A stretch of 42,770 nt of DNA, from NCBI GenBank assembly GCA_018222865.1, contig JAAEZM010000015.1, positions 24,372-67,141 on the forward strand, in the 5' to 3' direction. The translations under genes were made by a program, and so were the position numbers. The stretch is from Alphaproteobacteria bacterium. Lineage in GTDB: Bacteria; Pseudomonadota; Alphaproteobacteria; Caulobacterales; Maricaulaceae. The notes beneath the pieces were generated by a model, which was not told the DNA's origin, did not search any database, and saw only the letters and a list, made by a program, of their open reading frames with translations. How positions within the stretch are numbered: the stretch's first letter is position 1; the number at the start of each line of letters is the position of its first letter. Positions 1 to 11,917 of this stretch are shown here, one piece after another.

Positions 1-2101
<2,101 letters not shown>

Positions 2102-2109
2102 GCAGCGTC

Positions 2110-2760
2110 TCAGTCGTGCGGATTCATCAAGAGTTCTGCGCCGAATTCTCGCACCTGCAGGCGAACCCGCTCTCCGGCGACCCGGGCCTTGCCGGTACAG
2201 GCCAGCGCAATGCACTGGGGGTAGAGCTGGTGTTCGGCTTCCAGCACACGCGCGGCAAGTGTGTCAGGCGTGTCGCCGTGAAGCACAGGCACTGCCGCCT
2301 GGCCGATAATCGGCCCATCATCCATCTCCGGACGCACGTAGTGCACCGTACAGCCATGCAAGCGTACGCCCGCTTCGAGTGCGCGCTCATGCGTATGCAG
2401 GCCTTTGAACGCAGGCAGGAGGGAAGGGTGGATGTTGATCAGGAGGTCACGCCACTTTTCAGTGAAAAAGGGCGTGAGGATGCGCATGAAACCGGCCAGG
2501 CAGACAATACGTGCGCCATACAGGCGGATCAGCGTATCAAGCGCCTGCTCGAACGCCTCACGCGTATCATAATCGCGGTGGTCGAGGACTTCGGTTTCAA
2601 TCCCGGCCTCTTCCGCAACCTTCAATCCCGGCGCATCAGGCTTATTGGACGCCACGAGCACGATCTCAGCGGGGTAATCCTCCGCCTTGGCCGCCTCGAT
2701 GATAGCTTGCATATTGGAACCGCGCCCGGAAATGAGCACGGCGATCTTAGTCTTCGCCAT
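2110..2760 (-). CDS. purN: Phosphoribosylglycinamide formyltransferase
   Basis: Transfers the formyl group of 10-formyl-tetrahydrofolate to GAR, the third step of purine synthesis; cytoplasmic. The 216 residues match the family length. The phosphate-binding S-G-R-G-S-N lies at residues 11-16. The catalytic N109-x-H111 lies in N-I-H-P-S-L-L-P, and the acidic D147 region lies in M-D-D-G-P. ATG 2760 gives the usual start (M-A-K-T-K-I-A-V-L-I-S-G-R-G); an in-frame extension to 2802 would run into purM. The start is 16 bases after the purM stop, the classic purMN pairing. Confidence 0.97.
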   Translation of the reverse strand: MAKTKIAVLISGRGSNMQAIIEAAKAEDYPAEIVLVASNKPDAPGLKVAEEAGIETEVLDHRDYDTREAFEQALDTLIRLYGARIVCLAGFMRILTPFFTEKWRDLLINIHPSLLPAFKGLHTHERALEAGVRLHGCTVHYVRPEMDDGPIIGQAAVPVLHGDTPDTLAARVLEAEHQLYPQCIALACTGKARVAGERVRLQVREFGAELLMNPHD

Positions 2761-2776
2761 AAAGGTCTGCCCCGGC

Positions 2777-3817
2777 TCAGCCCGCCTGAAGAGTTCCGAC
2801 AATCATGCCGGTCTCGCCAAGCTCTGCAAGTTTCGACAGCACGGTGTCTGCATCGGCGGCGTCGACACAGAGTAACATGCCAATGCCACAGTTAAATGTG
2901 CGGTGCATTTCCGTACGGGCGATCGCTCCGGTTTCTTCCAGCCATTTGAAAACAGGCGGCAGGTCAAAACTGTCGAAATCCATTACCGGATTGAGATGCT
3001 CTGGCGTCATGCGTGGCGGATTTTCGATGAGACCGCCGCCGGTTATGTGGGCGAGCCCTTTGAGCAAACCCGCCTTGATCAGGGGGAGGCAGGATTTCAC
3101 ATAAAGCTGCGTCGGTGCGAGGAGCGCTTCGCCCAGCGTAACGCCATCGGCAAAAGGAGCCGGATCAGTCCAGTCGAGACCGGAGCGTTCCACGACTTTA
3201 CGGACAAGGGAGTAGCCGTTGGAGTGCACACCGGAGGAGGGCAATCCGATCAAGACGTCGCCGGCTGTCATCGCATTGTGATCGGGCAGAAGGCGGCCGC
3301 GTTCCGCAGCGCCGACAACAAAACCGGCCAGATCGAAGTCTTCGCCGTCATACATGCCCGGCATTTCAGCCGTCTCGCCGCCGATCAAGGCGCAGCCACT
3401 TTCACGGCAGCCTGCAGCGATCCCGGAGACGATAGCTTCGCCGCGAGCCGGGTCCAGCTTGCTGGTGGCCAGGTAATCGAGGAAGAAGAGCGGCTCGGCG
3501 CCCTGGGCCAGGATGTCATTGACACACATGGCCACCAGATCGATGCCGACCGTATCGAGCTTGCCGGTCGCGATAGCGAGTTTCAGCTTGGTGCCAACCC
3601 CGTCCGTGCCGGATATGAGAATCGGATCGTCATACCCCGCAGCCTTGAGATCGAAGGCACCGCCAAACCCGCCGAGATCCGCAGCGGCGCCCGGGCGCCG
3701 TGTGGAAGCCGCGAGTGGTTTAATGCGATCAACGAGTGCATCGCCCGCATCAATATCAACGCCGCTGCCTGCATAGGTCAGTCCCTGTTCGGCCTTTTGC
3801 GTGTCGTGATCCGCCAT
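2777..3817 (-). CDS. purM: Phosphoribosylformylglycinamidine cyclo-ligase (AIR synthetase)
   Basis: ATP-dependent ring closure of FGAM to AIR in purine synthesis. The 346 residues carry the family landmarks in order: L-T-Y-A-G-S-G-V-D near the N-terminus, [30 protein letters not shown] and [16 protein letters not shown] 3817 is preferred over the in-frame start at 3874 because it gives the normal family N-terminus and has G-G-G-A just upstream. It is the first gene of a leftward purM-purN-arfB operon, divergent from the DUF2066 gene; the intergenic region 3818-3949 must hold both promoters. Confidence 0.97.
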   Translation of the reverse strand: MADHDTQKAEQGLTYAGSGVDIDAGDALVDRIKPLAASTRRPGAAADLGGFGGAFDLKAAGYDDPILISGTDGVGTKLKLAIATGKLDTVGIDLVAMCVNDILAQGAEPLFFLDYLATSKLDPARGEAIVSGIAAGCRESGCALIGGETAEMPGMYDGEDFDLAGFVVGAAERGRLLPDHNAMTAGDVLIGLPSSGVHSNGYSLVRKVVERSGLDWTDPAPFADGVTLGEALLAPTQLYVKSCLPLIKAGLLKGLAHITGGGLIENPPRMTPEHLNPVMDFDSFDLPPVFKWLEETGAIARTEMHRTFNCGIGMLLCVDAADADTVLSKLAELGETGMIVGTLQAG

Positions 3818-3910
3818 TTCGATTCCCAAGCCCTGTGAAAAAGAGCGCGGAGTACAGTGCAAAGCCGCAATCAAAGCAAGTCACGGGCTTCACGCGGGAC
3901 TGCGTCCGGT

Positions 3911-3916
3911 TATAGT
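3911..3916 (+). promoter_or_regulatory. Candidate -10 box (TATAGT) for the DUF2066-hdaA-ppk series
   Basis: TATAGT matches five of six positions of the sigma70 -10 consensus, with a weak TTCACG 16 bases upstream. Transcription would begin near 3923, almost on the ATG at 3926, which favours the GTG at 3950 as the translation start of the next gene. Confidence 0.4.
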
Positions 3917-3949
3917 GGCGCTCGAATGCCCACGATTGGAGTCCGTGCC

Positions 3950-5047
3950 GTGCGTAATCTGCTTGCTGCCTTCGCTCTTCTTCTGTCCACCCCGGCCATG
4001 GCGCTCGCGGGTGACCCCTACACGGTCTTAGATGTGCGCATTGACGCTACGGCGGGCAATGCGCTGGAGGCGCAAACCGCGGCCATGCGCCAGGGGCAGC
4101 TTGATGCTGCCCGACGGCTGGTTGAACGCATGACCCTTGCCGAAGACCGCGCTGGCACCGTCTTCGCGCTGGAACCCTATTTCAATGAGATGGGGGAGAT
4201 GGTCAACGAGACGGAACTGGACGCCGCGCTGGTTTCGGAAATGATCTCCGGGCTGGAAATCCAGGACGAGCAGCGCTCTGCAACGCGTTATCTCGCCAGT
4301 CTCAATGTCAGTTTCGATCCGGCGACTGTAGAGCGCATTTTAGACTCCTATGGCGTGCCTTTTGTTGAAACACAGGCCCGACCGACGCTGATACTGCCGG
4401 TCTATGATGGCGAAACCGGTTTTCAGCTCTGGGAGAACAATCCTTGGCGTCAGGCCTGGCTGGCCAGCAGCTTTGAAAACGCGCTGACCCCCATGTTTGC
4501 GCCGGGCGATACGCAGGGCGCGCCCTATCTCAGTGCTCGGCAGGCGTTGAGCCTGGATGAGGCTGGCCTGCAACAGGTCGCTTCGATCTATGGCGTCAAT
4601 CGGATTGCCGTCCTGCGCGCACAGGAGCGCGACGGTATTCGCCGGTTTGGCGGTTATCTGATCGAGCTCGATGGTCTTGATGGGCCGGTCATTGAAAGCT
4701 GGGGCCCTGCAACAGTGATCGGCGGATGGTCGAATGCGGCTATGGATTTCATGCTGGATCGTGAGCGGGTCTGGAAAGAGCAATCCGTTGTTCGGGACGG
4801 TGAAATCCGCGAAGTTCGCGTCACCGTGCTCTATTCCGGAATTGAGGAGTGGCGTGGACTGCAGTCCATGCTGACCGGTGCGTCCCTGATCGAAAATGCG
4901 CGCTTGGACGCTCTCTCGCGTGATGGGGCTTTGATGACGGTGAATTATCGCGGTGAACGCGAACAGTTGGTTACAGAGCTGGCCGAACGAGGCGCGGTGC
5001 TGGAAGAGCACCCGGGCCTGGGCTGGGTCGTGCGTCGCGCTTTCTGA
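3950..5047 (+). CDS. DUF2066 domain protein, exported
   Basis: Recognised as a DUF2066-type protein by its overall pattern: early A-R-R-L-V-E-R-M, then L-P-V-Y-D, then N-P-W-R-Q-A-W. No biochemical role is established that I know of. The start is not certain. The GTG at 3950 is preferred because GGAG (3937-3940) lies 9 bases upstream and it gives a compact signal peptide (R-N, hydrophobic L-L-A-A-F-A-L-L-L, then A-M-A cleavage). The ATG at 3926 is in frame but lacks a ribosome site. The mature protein of about 345 residues is probably periplasmic. It precedes hdaA by 22 bases, an arrangement I associate with alphaproteobacteria. Confidence 0.75.
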   Translation: MRNLLAAFALLLSTPAMALAGDPYTVLDVRIDATAGNALEAQTAAMRQGQLDAARRLVERMTLAEDRAGTVFALEPYFNEMGEMVNETELDAALVSEMISGLEIQDEQRSATRYLASLNVSFDPATVERILDSYGVPFVETQARPTLILPVYDGETGFQLWENNPWRQAWLASSFENALTPMFAPGDTQGAPYLSARQALSLDEAGLQQVASIYGVNRIAVLRAQERDGIRRFGGYLIELDGLDGPVIESWGPATVIGGWSNAAMDFMLDRERVWKEQSVVRDGEIREVRVTVLYSGIEEWRGLQSMLTGASLIENARLDALSRDGALMTVNYRGEREQLVTELAERGAVLEEHPGLGWVVRRAF

Positions 5048-5069
5048 TCTGAAAACGGTCTGACACAGA

Positions 5070-5750
5070 ATGATCAAACAGATGGCATTGGATCTGCCTG
5101 TAAAGGCGGATTTCAGTGCGCAAAGCTTTATTCGCGGTGAGGCTAATGACGAGGCCCGAACAGCACTCGGCCAATGGCATCATTGGCCGAAGAATGCATT
5201 TGCGCTGATTGGCCCCGAAGGCGCTGGGAAGTCCCATCTAGGTCACATCTGGGCCGAGGAGACAGGTGCCGACATCATCCGGCCCGACGAGCTGGCTGCC
5301 TCACTGGAACATCTGCGTCATGGTTCCTGCCTTTTGATCGAAGATGCGGACCAGGACAGCGCCGGAAAAGCGATGTTTCATGCATTCAATCGTGCTGCGG
5401 GCGGCGGGATCGCTGGTCTGTTGCTGACTGCGCGCACCAATCCAGCTAGCTGGCCCTGTTCCGTCCCTGATTTGAAGTCCAGGCTGCGGGCCTTGCCGCA
5501 TGTGTCGCTCAAAGAGCCTGATGACGACATGTTGACCCGTCTCATGCGCAAACAATTACACGACCGTCGCGCCCCGATTCAGCCGGGTGTGATAGAATAT
5601 CTCTTACCGCGCATGGAGCGCTCAGTAAGTGCGACGCGGCGGCTCGTTGACTTGCTCGACAAACATGCACTGGTTAAACGCACAGCTATCACGCGTTCAG
5701 TCGCGCGTGAGGTCCTCGACAGCCTGTCGGATATGGGAGAACCAGAATGA
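5070..5750 (+). CDS. hdaA: DnaA regulatory inactivator-type AAA+ protein HdaA
   Basis: Short DnaA-related AAA+ ATPase of 226 residues. Family members act with the beta clamp to promote hydrolysis of DnaA-ATP, limiting re-initiation of replication. The N-terminus reads [10 protein letters not shown], a clamp-binding motif of the Q-x-x-L-x-L-P type; this supports the ATG at 5070 over the one at 5082, which would remove the glutamine. A Walker A (G-P-E-G-A-G-K-S-H, near residue 50), a Walker B-like L-L-I-E-D-A-D (near 90) and a C-terminal arginine-bearing S-A-T-R-R-L-V follow. It lacks the DNA-binding domain of DnaA. Its stop overlaps the ppk start (ATGA), so the two genes are translationally coupled. 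Confidence 0.88.
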   Translation: MIKQMALDLPVKADFSAQSFIRGEANDEARTALGQWHHWPKNAFALIGPEGAGKSHLGHIWAEETGADIIRPDELAASLEHLRHGSCLLIEDADQDSAGKAMFHAFNRAAGGGIAGLLLTARTNPASWPCSVPDLKSRLRALPHVSLKEPDDDMLTRLMRKQLHDRRAPIQPGVIEYLLPRMERSVSATRRLVDLLDKHALVKRTAITRSVAREVLDSLSDMGEPE

Positions 5751-7915
5751 GTTTGGTGGTGGACGATAATCTCGATATCGAAGCCCTGAAAAGCTCGAAA
5801 GAGCGTTTTCTCAATCGTGAACTTTCTTGGCTGCGCTTTAATATGCGCGTGATTGAGGAAGCGGAAAACCCAAGTCATCCCGTATTCGAGCGGCTGCGTT
5901 TTCTCTCGATTTCCGGCAGTAATCTCGATGAGTTCTACATGGTTCGGGTCGCCGGGCTCAAAGCGCTCGTCCGCAATGGGGTAACCTCCACCAGTATCGA
6001 TGGGCTCACCCCCTCTCAGCAATTGGAGCAGATCCAGCTTCTCGCCGGCGAGTTGATGGGAAAGCAACAGGAGCTGTGGAGCTCGCTTCGGGAGGAGATC
6101 GCGCAACATGGTGTCGCCGTCCTTCAGCCAAGTGATCTGTCCAAGACCGATGAGGCCTGGTTGCGCGGGGATTTCCTGCACCACATCCTGCCAGTGATCA
6201 CGCCCCTGGCGATTGATCCGGCTCATCCTTTCCCCTTTATCCCCAATCTCGGTTTTGCGCTGGCCCTTCATCTGGAAGATGCCCAATCAGGTCATGAAAT
6301 GCATGGCCTTATCCCCATGCCCAGCGGGGTGAAGCGTTTCGTCGAACTCCCCATGGCTGATGGCGGTCATGCCCCGCAGCGCCGCTATATCGCGCTCGAG
6401 CATGTCTTGTCCTTGTTTGCCGAGGAATTATTCCCGGGCCACAAAGTCCTGGGGCAGGGGGCGTTTCGGGTTATCCGCGATAGCGATATCGAAGTCGAGG
6501 AAGAGAGCGAGGATCTGGTTCTCGAATTCGAAAACCTCATCAAACAACGTCGCCGCGGTGTTATTGTGCGTCTGAAGATGGATGCGAGCATGCCCGATGC
6601 TTTGCGCGACTTTATCGTCGCCAATGCGGATTCCGAAACAGAGGATATCGTCCCTGTCTCCGGAGTTCTTGGTCTGGCGCAGGTGAAAGAGCTCATTCCG
6701 AGCGACCGTGCCGACCTTGTCTTCGAACCTTATGAGCCTCGCTATCCTGAACGCGTGCGCGAGCATGGCGGCGATATTTTCGCGGCTATTCGTGAAAAGG
6801 ATATCGTCGTCCATCACCCCTATGAGAGCTTTGACGTTGTGGTCGAGTTCCTGCGCCAGGCTGTCGCGGACCCGGATGTGGTCGCGATCAAGCAGACGCT
6901 CTATCGGACATCCAAGAATTCTCCAATCGTAGCCGCGCTGATTGAGGCGGCCGAACAGGGCAAGAATGTTACGGCTCTGGTCGAACTCAAAGCCCGTTTC
7001 GACGAGGAGAATAACCTGAAATGGGCGCGCGACCTTGAACGCGCAGGGGTCCAGGTGGTCTACGGCTTTATCGAGTACAAGACCCACGCAAAGGTCTCGC
7101 TGGTCGTGCGCCGTGAGGGCACAAGTCTGCGGACCTATGCGCATTTTGGGACGGGCAATTATCATCCCGATACCGCCAAGGTTTACACGGACCTTTCCCT
7201 GTTCACGGCTGATCCTGCCTATGGTCGCGATGCAGGACGGATCTTCAACTTCATCACCGGCTATGCGCGTCCTAAAGGGCTGGAGCATCTCGCGGTTTCT
7301 CCGATCAATCTGAAGGAAACCCTGCTCGACCATCTCCAGACCGAGATTGCGAATGCCAAGGCTGGGAAACCTGCTGCGGTGTGGGTCAAGCTGAACTCGC
7401 TGGTCCATCCAGAGATCATTGATGCGCTTTATGAGGCGAGCCAGGCAGGTGTGAAAATCGAGTTGGTGGTGCGCGGTATTTGTTGTTTGCGTCCGGGCAT
7501 TCCTGGCCTGTCTGAAAACATCCGCGTGAAAAGCATTGTGGGCCGCTTCCTGGAGCACAGTCGGGTGGTCGCTTTCGCAAATGGTGAAGCGATGCCGTCA
7601 CCCAGTGCCAAAGTGTATATCTCTTCGGCCGATTGGATGCCGCGCAATCTTGACCGACGCGTCGAGCATCTTTGCCCGGTTCAAAATGCCACCGTGCACC
7701 GCCAGGTCCTCGATCAAATCATGGTCGCGAATATCAATGACGAAGCCAATAGCTGGTATATGGATGCCTATGGTGGCTATCACCGGGTCGATACCAGCAG
7801 TATCGAGACCCCGTTCAGTGCCCATGGCTATTTCATGACCAATCCAAGCCTTTCAGGGCGTGGTGAGGCCTTGCGCGATGACATGCCGCCAGTCCTCGCC
7901 GGGAATGGCAAATAA
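5747..7915 (+). CDS. ppk: Polyphosphate kinase 1
   Basis: Makes inorganic polyphosphate from ATP (reversible) through a phosphohistidine intermediate. The 722 residues are near family length, with the N-terminal [23 protein letters not shown] and P-A-H-P-F-P-F motifs. The two phospholipase-D-like catalytic domains carry Y-K-T-H-A-K-V and F-L-E-H-S-R-V, the two conserved histidine sites of the family. H-F-G-T-G-N-Y-H and S-S-A-D-W-M-P-R-N are also present. It overlaps hdaA by 4 bases and the likely ppx start by about 11. Co-expression of a replication regulator with polyphosphate synthesis is a plausible stress or cell-cycle link, but that is inference. Confidence 0.97.
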   Translation: MSLVVDDNLDIEALKSSKERFLNRELSWLRFNMRVIEEAENPSHPVFERLRFLSISGSNLDEFYMVRVAGLKALVRNGVTSTSIDGLTPSQQLEQIQLLAGELMGKQQELWSSLREEIAQHGVAVLQPSDLSKTDEAWLRGDFLHHILPVITPLAIDPAHPFPFIPNLGFALALHLEDAQSGHEMHGLIPMPSGVKRFVELPMADGGHAPQRRYIALEHVLSLFAEELFPGHKVLGQGAFRVIRDSDIEVEEESEDLVLEFENLIKQRRRGVIVRLKMDASMPDALRDFIVANADSETEDIVPVSGVLGLAQVKELIPSDRADLVFEPYEPRYPERVREHGGDIFAAIREKDIVVHHPYESFDVVVEFLRQAVADPDVVAIKQTLYRTSKNSPIVAALIEAAEQGKNVTALVELKARFDEENNLKWARDLERAGVQVVYGFIEYKTHAKVSLVVRREGTSLRTYAHFGTGNYHPDTAKVYTDLSLFTADPAYGRDAGRIFNFITGYARPKGLEHLAVSPINLKETLLDHLQTEIANAKAGKPAAVWVKLNSLVHPEIIDALYEASQAGVKIELVVRGICCLRPGIPGLSENIRVKSIVGRFLEHSRVVAFANGEAMPSPSAKVYISSADWMPRNLDRRVEHLCPVQNATVHRQVLDQIMVANINDEANSWYMDAYGGYHRVDTSSIETPFSAHGYFMTNPSLSGRGEALRDDMPPVLAGNGK

Positions 7916-9431
7916 GGTGAACGTCTTGAGTGACGGCCTGATTGCGGAGAACGCAGTCCAGCGTGATATCGCGGTCATTGATATTGGCTCGAACTCTGTG
8001 CGTCTCGTCCATTTTCGGCTCGAAGGCCCGGCGCTCTGGCCGGTCTATAATGAGAAAGTCATGGCGGGGCTCGGTCAGGGCGTGCGCCAGACCGGACGTC
8101 TTAATCCTGATGGCGTGGACTTGGCCTTGCGGGCACTCAAACGCTTTCAGCGTCTGCTTGACGCGAAAGCCGTTCATGACCGCCACGTTGTTGCTACCGC
8201 AGCGGTACGCAATGCGGAAGACGGATCAGACTTCATTCTCCGTGTGAAGGCGCTATCCGGATTGGACGTTCATGTCCTGTCCGGCGAGGCAGAGGGCGAA
8301 ATGTCGGCTCAGGGCCTGCTCGCGGGACTTCCCGGTGCTCACGGCATGACGGGCGATCTCGGCGGGTCAAGCCTGGAGCTGACGCAGTTGAACGCCGGAG
8401 AAGCCGGGCAGGGACGGACTTTTGCTCTGGGCCCTCAAGAAGTCATCGGCGCGGAATGGGATTACGCAAAGGCCAAGAAGAAGATCGATAAACGCCTTGC
8501 TGACGCTGACTTTGCACAGTGTTCGGGCGAGACCTTCTATGCTGTGGGCGGCGCCTGGCGGGCCCTGGCGCAAATCGCCTTTGCGCGCGGCGACTACCCG
8601 CTGCGTGTGGTGCATGGCTTTGCAATGGAACAGCGTCAGATCAGACCGCTGACCCGCCTGGTGGCCGGAATGAGTGAGGCCTCCTTATTGGCGACGCCGG
8701 GCGTGTCGCGACGGCGCGCGGCCACCTTGCCCTATGCGGCATTGCTGATGCGCCGGATACTCAAGCACGGGAAGTTTTCACGCGTGGTTTTCTCTGCCTA
8801 TGGCTTGCGAGAGGGCGTCATAATGGCGTCGCTTCCGCGGGAGCTGATTGTGCAGGATCCCCTCATTGCTGGGGCGGAAGCGCTTGCACGGCCCGTTTCA
8901 CCCACACCGGGTTTTGGGCGCGCCCTGGCCAATTGGATCGCGCCCTTGATGAGCGAGATGGAGCCTGTCTTCCCCGGCGCGCGCGATCGAATTCTGCAGG
9001 AATCGGCAGCTCGTCTGGCGGATCTTGGCGGGCGAATGCACCCAGACCATCGGGTCGACTTGGCCCGGGACAGCGTTCTTTACGCACCCTTTGCCGGGAT
9101 ATCTCATCCCGAACGGGCCTTCCTCGCCGCGACGATCCATGTGCGTTATGGCGGATCGCGCTCTCGATTTGAAACGCTGGACGTGGCGCGGCTATTGCGG
9201 ATTGAGCAGCTGGATCGGGCAAAGCTTATCGGCATGGCCTTGCGGCTGGGCGCCAAGCTTTCCGGGCGTTCTGAGCACCTGCTCTCCCGCTTCAAACTAT
9301 CCGCACCGCCCGGCGCGCTTCGCCTGGATATCGATGAAAGCGTCCATGATCTCTATGTCGAGCGATCCGTCTCGCTCCTTGACGAGATGGCGGCTGTGAT
9401 CGGTCGCAAGGCTGAGGTGGCTTACGGCTAG
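7905..9431 (+). CDS. ppx: Exopolyphosphatase / guanosine pentaphosphate phosphohydrolase family
   Basis: Ppx/GppA family enzyme of the ASKHA fold, about 508 residues, which removes terminal phosphates from polyphosphate. The nucleotide-fold phosphate motif is D-I-G-S-N-S-V-R-L; the second glycine-rich loop is [11 protein letters not shown] long C-terminal domain follows. The start is ambiguous: ATG 7905 overlaps the end of ppk, whereas TTG 7926 has AAGGTG at a good distance; the conserved motif begins well downstream of both. Adjacent ppk and ppx in one operon pair polymer synthesis with degradation. Its stop overlaps that of the convergent rnd gene in CTAG at 9428-9431. Confidence 0.92.
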   Translation: MANKVNVLSDGLIAENAVQRDIAVIDIGSNSVRLVHFRLEGPALWPVYNEKVMAGLGQGVRQTGRLNPDGVDLALRALKRFQRLLDAKAVHDRHVVATAAVRNAEDGSDFILRVKALSGLDVHVLSGEAEGEMSAQGLLAGLPGAHGMTGDLGGSSLELTQLNAGEAGQGRTFALGPQEVIGAEWDYAKAKKKIDKRLADADFAQCSGETFYAVGGAWRALAQIAFARGDYPLRVVHGFAMEQRQIRPLTRLVAGMSEASLLATPGVSRRRAATLPYAALLMRRILKHGKFSRVVFSAYGLREGVIMASLPRELIVQDPLIAGAEALARPVSPTPGFGRALANWIAPLMSEMEPVFPGARDRILQESAARLADLGGRMHPDHRVDLARDSVLYAPFAGISHPERAFLAATIHVRYGGSRSRFETLDVARLLRIEQLDRAKLIGMALRLGAKLSGRSEHLLSRFKLSAPPGALRLDIDESVHDLYVERSVSLLDEMAAVIGRKAEVAYG

Positions 9432-10585
9432 GCCTTGAGGTCTTTCGCGACGACTTTGCCGTCTTGTAGCGCCAGCGAGATTTCGCCGCGCTTAAGGCGC
9501 AGGGCCGGTTCGCCGAACACCTCGCGACGCCAGCCCGTCATGGCCTGGATCTTGGCATCATCATCTGCCGCAAGCTTTTCAAGGTCCGGCACGGTCGCGA
9601 TGAGGCGCGATGCAACGCCGGCCTCCTCCGCGACAAGCTTCAGATATACTTTCAAAAGCTCAACCGTCGGACCAATGCCCTGAGGCGGCGGCGCTGGTTT
9701 CTCTACTTTTGGTGCATAGGCCTCCGGGTCCGCCATTGCTGACTTCATGAAGTCATAAAGACGGTCTGCTGGGCGCGAACGTTCAAACCCCTTGGGAACG
9801 CCGCGCAGTCCGGCGATCTGATCTGCAGACACCGGTGCGACTGTTGCGATCTCATAAAGCGCATCATCCTTCATGACGCGCTGACGCGGCATGTCGCGGG
9901 TTTGGGCTTCCGTTTCCCGCCACGCAGCAGCAGCTTTAAGGCCGGCGAGCCATTTCGCGTGGGTTTTGCGCAGTTTCAGGCGTTTCCAGGCATCATCGGG
10001 ATCGAGGCGATAGGTTTCCGCTCGGGTGAGGATGGACATTTCCTCGGACAGCCAGGCGCCGCGATCCTTGCGCTCCAGCTTTTCTCGCATGATCGGGTAG
10101 AGGTCCCGCAAATGAGTGACGTCAGCAAGCGCGTAATCGAGCTGTTTCTGGCTCAACGGGCGACGCGACCAGTCAGTAAAGCGCGGTCCTTTATCAATGG
10201 AGCGCTTTAGCAGTGCTTTGACCAGGCCATCATAGGCAATGCTATCGCCAAGCCCGAGAGCCATGGCCCCGACCTGGGTGTCGAAGAGCGGAGTTGGGAT
10301 GAGATCCTCACCGAGATGATAGAAGATCTCCAAGTCCTGGCGCGCCGCATGAAAAACTTTCATGACCCGATCGTCCGCCATGACTTCCCAGAAGGGTTCC
10401 AGGTCAAGGCCATCGGCCAGCGGGTCGATGATGATCTCTGTTTCGCCACCGGCAGCCTGGATCAGGCATAGCGCCGGCCAGTAGACCGTTTCGCGCATGA
10501 ATTCGGTATCAACAGCAATATAATCGCACTGCAGCAGCGCGTCACAGGCGCTGGTCAACTCTCGCGTCGTCGTAATCATGGTCAT
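9428..10585 (-). CDS. rnd: Ribonuclease D
   Basis: 3'-5' exoribonuclease of the DEDDy family that trims tRNA and other structured RNA ends. The exonuclease motifs appear in order: D26-x-E28 in A-V-D-T-E-F, then H-A-A-R-Q-D-L-E-I-F, then Y-A-L-A-D-V-T-H-L. One HRDC domain follows (around R-D-M-P-R-Q-R-V-M-K-D-D). The 385 residues are typical. The second ATG (10579, giving M-I-T-T-T-R-E-L) resembles the usual family start at least as well as 10585. No Shine-Dalgarno precedes either: a strong stem-loop (10587-10611) ends one base before the first ATG. It follows the MFS gene on the same strand by 42 bases. Confidence 0.95.
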   Translation of the reverse strand: MTMITTTRELTSACDALLQCDYIAVDTEFMRETVYWPALCLIQAAGGETEIIIDPLADGLDLEPFWEVMADDRVMKVFHAARQDLEIFYHLGEDLIPTPLFDTQVGAMALGLGDSIAYDGLVKALLKRSIDKGPRFTDWSRRPLSQKQLDYALADVTHLRDLYPIMREKLERKDRGAWLSEEMSILTRAETYRLDPDDAWKRLKLRKTHAKWLAGLKAAAAWRETEAQTRDMPRQRVMKDDALYEIATVAPVSADQIAGLRGVPKGFERSRPADRLYDFMKSAMADPEAYAPKVEKPAPPPQGIGPTVELLKVYLKLVAEEAGVASRLIATVPDLEKLAADDDAKIQAMTGWRREVFGEPALRLKRGEISLALQDGKVVAKDLKA

Positions 10586-10586
10586 A

Positions 10587-10611
10587 GGGCGGGTGTTAGC
10601 GTGACCCGCCC
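10587..10611 (-). promoter_or_regulatory. Perfect 8-bp stem-loop abutting the rnd start codon
   Basis: GGGCGGGT (10587-10594) and ACCCGCCC (10604-10611) are exact inverted repeats around a 9-base loop. Neither strand has a T run after the stem, so a classic intrinsic terminator is unlikely. On the rnd strand it fills the place where a ribosome binding site would be expected. Confidence 0.6.
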
Positions 10612-10627
10612 AAAATTTCCATCGGCT

Positions 10628-11917
10628 TTAACTGTTGGCGGTCTTGAGATAGCGCATGCTGGCTAAGGCTATGGCCGCTGTGCCCGTCGCAACGACAATG
10701 AAGGCGACGTTGATGGGCAGGCTATAATGCGTGATGGCGAGCAGGCCGAGCTGGCCCATGGATGCACCGAGCGCGTTGAGCAGATTTCCAGCAGCCAGAA
10801 GGCGTGCACGGTTTTCTTCCGGAGCGCGGCGCTGAGCCATAGCCTGCAGCGGAACAATATACACGCCGCCGGCTACCGCGGCGAAGAAGAAGGCGGGCAG
10901 AAGGTGCCAGTGTTCTAGATTCTGTGCGAAGGCGATGGCGCGGACGGGCTGTAGGGCAAACTCCCATGTCGAGATCATCCACGCGATGTCCAGGGCAAAG
11001 AAGGCCAGCGCAAACCCGCCCACGACTGTGAACATGATGGCGTCACGACCTTTGGAGAAAGCACCACAGGAGAGCGATCCGATAGCGGCACCGATGACGA
11101 AGAGCACGGAGAAAAGTGCCACGACGTCCGCGCCTTCACCGAGCACATTGCGAACCAGATTTGGCATCAGCGTAATCAGGCCGGCGGTCACCAGATAGAA
11201 CCAGCCCATGCCCAGAAGTGGTCGGAAGACCCGTGGGTGCCGAGCGGCCTGGATAAGAATGCGTCCGGTCTCCCAGATGAAGTTCCAGCGAATTTTTAGC
11301 TCGGGATTGGCGGCGGGTGAGGGCGGTGTCGGCAGAATGGACACCCAGCCCAGGAGCGCCATGACAATGAGCGTGCCGGCGACAATAATCCGTCCACCCT
11401 CCATCGTTGGCAAAAGCGTGCCGCCTAGCTGGCCCAAAAGCAGGCAAATGAAGAAGACACCGCCGAACAGCGCATTACCGGCCACTAGCTCATCGGGTTT
11501 GAGATAATGCGGCATCGATGCGACGCGTGACGGCGAGTAGAAAGCCGACTGAGCGCCCATCAAAAACAGTGTCAGAAGCAGTATGGGGCCTGAGTTGAGA
11601 ATGAAGCCAAGCGCGGCCACACTCATCAGGATGATCTCGAAGAATTTTGTTCTCCGCATAATCATCGCCCGGTCGTAGCGGTCAGCCAATTGGCCCGCCA
11701 CCGCCGAGAAGAGGAAGAGCGGCAGGGTGAACATTGTCGCGGCCAGAGGAACAACGATCTCAGGTTCAAGATCGGCGACTGTCAGACCGTAAAAAGTGGC
11801 CATGATCACCAGCGCGTTCTTGAACATATTGTCATTGAACGTGCCGAGGGCACTGGCAATGAGGATCGGCGTGAAGCGTTTCGTGCCGACCAGTCCAAAG
11901 GCAGTTTTCAAGCTCAT
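10628..11917 (-). CDS. MFS transporter, LplT-like (lysophospholipid flippase family)
   Basis: Inner-membrane major facilitator of 429 residues with about twelve hydrophobic segments. The N-terminus F-T-P-I-L-I-A-S-A-L-G-T-F-N-D-N-M-F-K resembles LplT-type carriers, and the cytoplasmic loop D-R-Y-D-R-A-M-I-M-R after helix 2 fits MFS motif A. In E. coli LplT flips lysophospholipids for Aas to re-acylate, and in other bacteria the transporter is often fused or adjacent to PlsC domains. Here it overlaps the stop of a PlsC-like gene by 4 bases (ATGA). Lysophospholipid import for acyl repair is therefore the best guess; the real substrate is unproven. Confidence 0.8.
   Translation of the reverse strand: MSLKTAFGLVGTKRFTPILIASALGTFNDNMFKNALVIMATFYGLTVADLEPEIVVPLAATMFTLPLFLFSAVAGQLADRYDRAMIMRRTKFFEIILMSVAALGFILNSGPILLLTLFLMGAQSAFYSPSRVASMPHYLKPDELVAGNALFGGVFFICLLLGQLGGTLLPTMEGGRIIVAGTLIVMALLGWVSILPTPPSPAANPELKIRWNFIWETGRILIQAARHPRVFRPLLGMGWFYLVTAGLITLMPNLVRNVLGEGADVVALFSVLFVIGAAIGSLSCGAFSKGRDAIMFTVVGGFALAFFALDIAWMISTWEFALQPVRAIAFAQNLEHWHLLPAFFFAAVAGGVYIVPLQAMAQRRAPEENRARLLAAGNLLNALGASMGQLGLLAITHYSLPINVAFIVVATGTAAIALASMRYLKTANS

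Noticed and set aside
2903-3838. A 311-codon plus-strand frame opposite purM
   Set aside because: PurM motifs are complete on the minus strand; this is a shadow frame.
6428-7558. A 376-codon open frame opposite ppk
   Set aside because: Ppk is certain on the plus strand; the antisense product has no motif and no ribosome site or promoter of its own.
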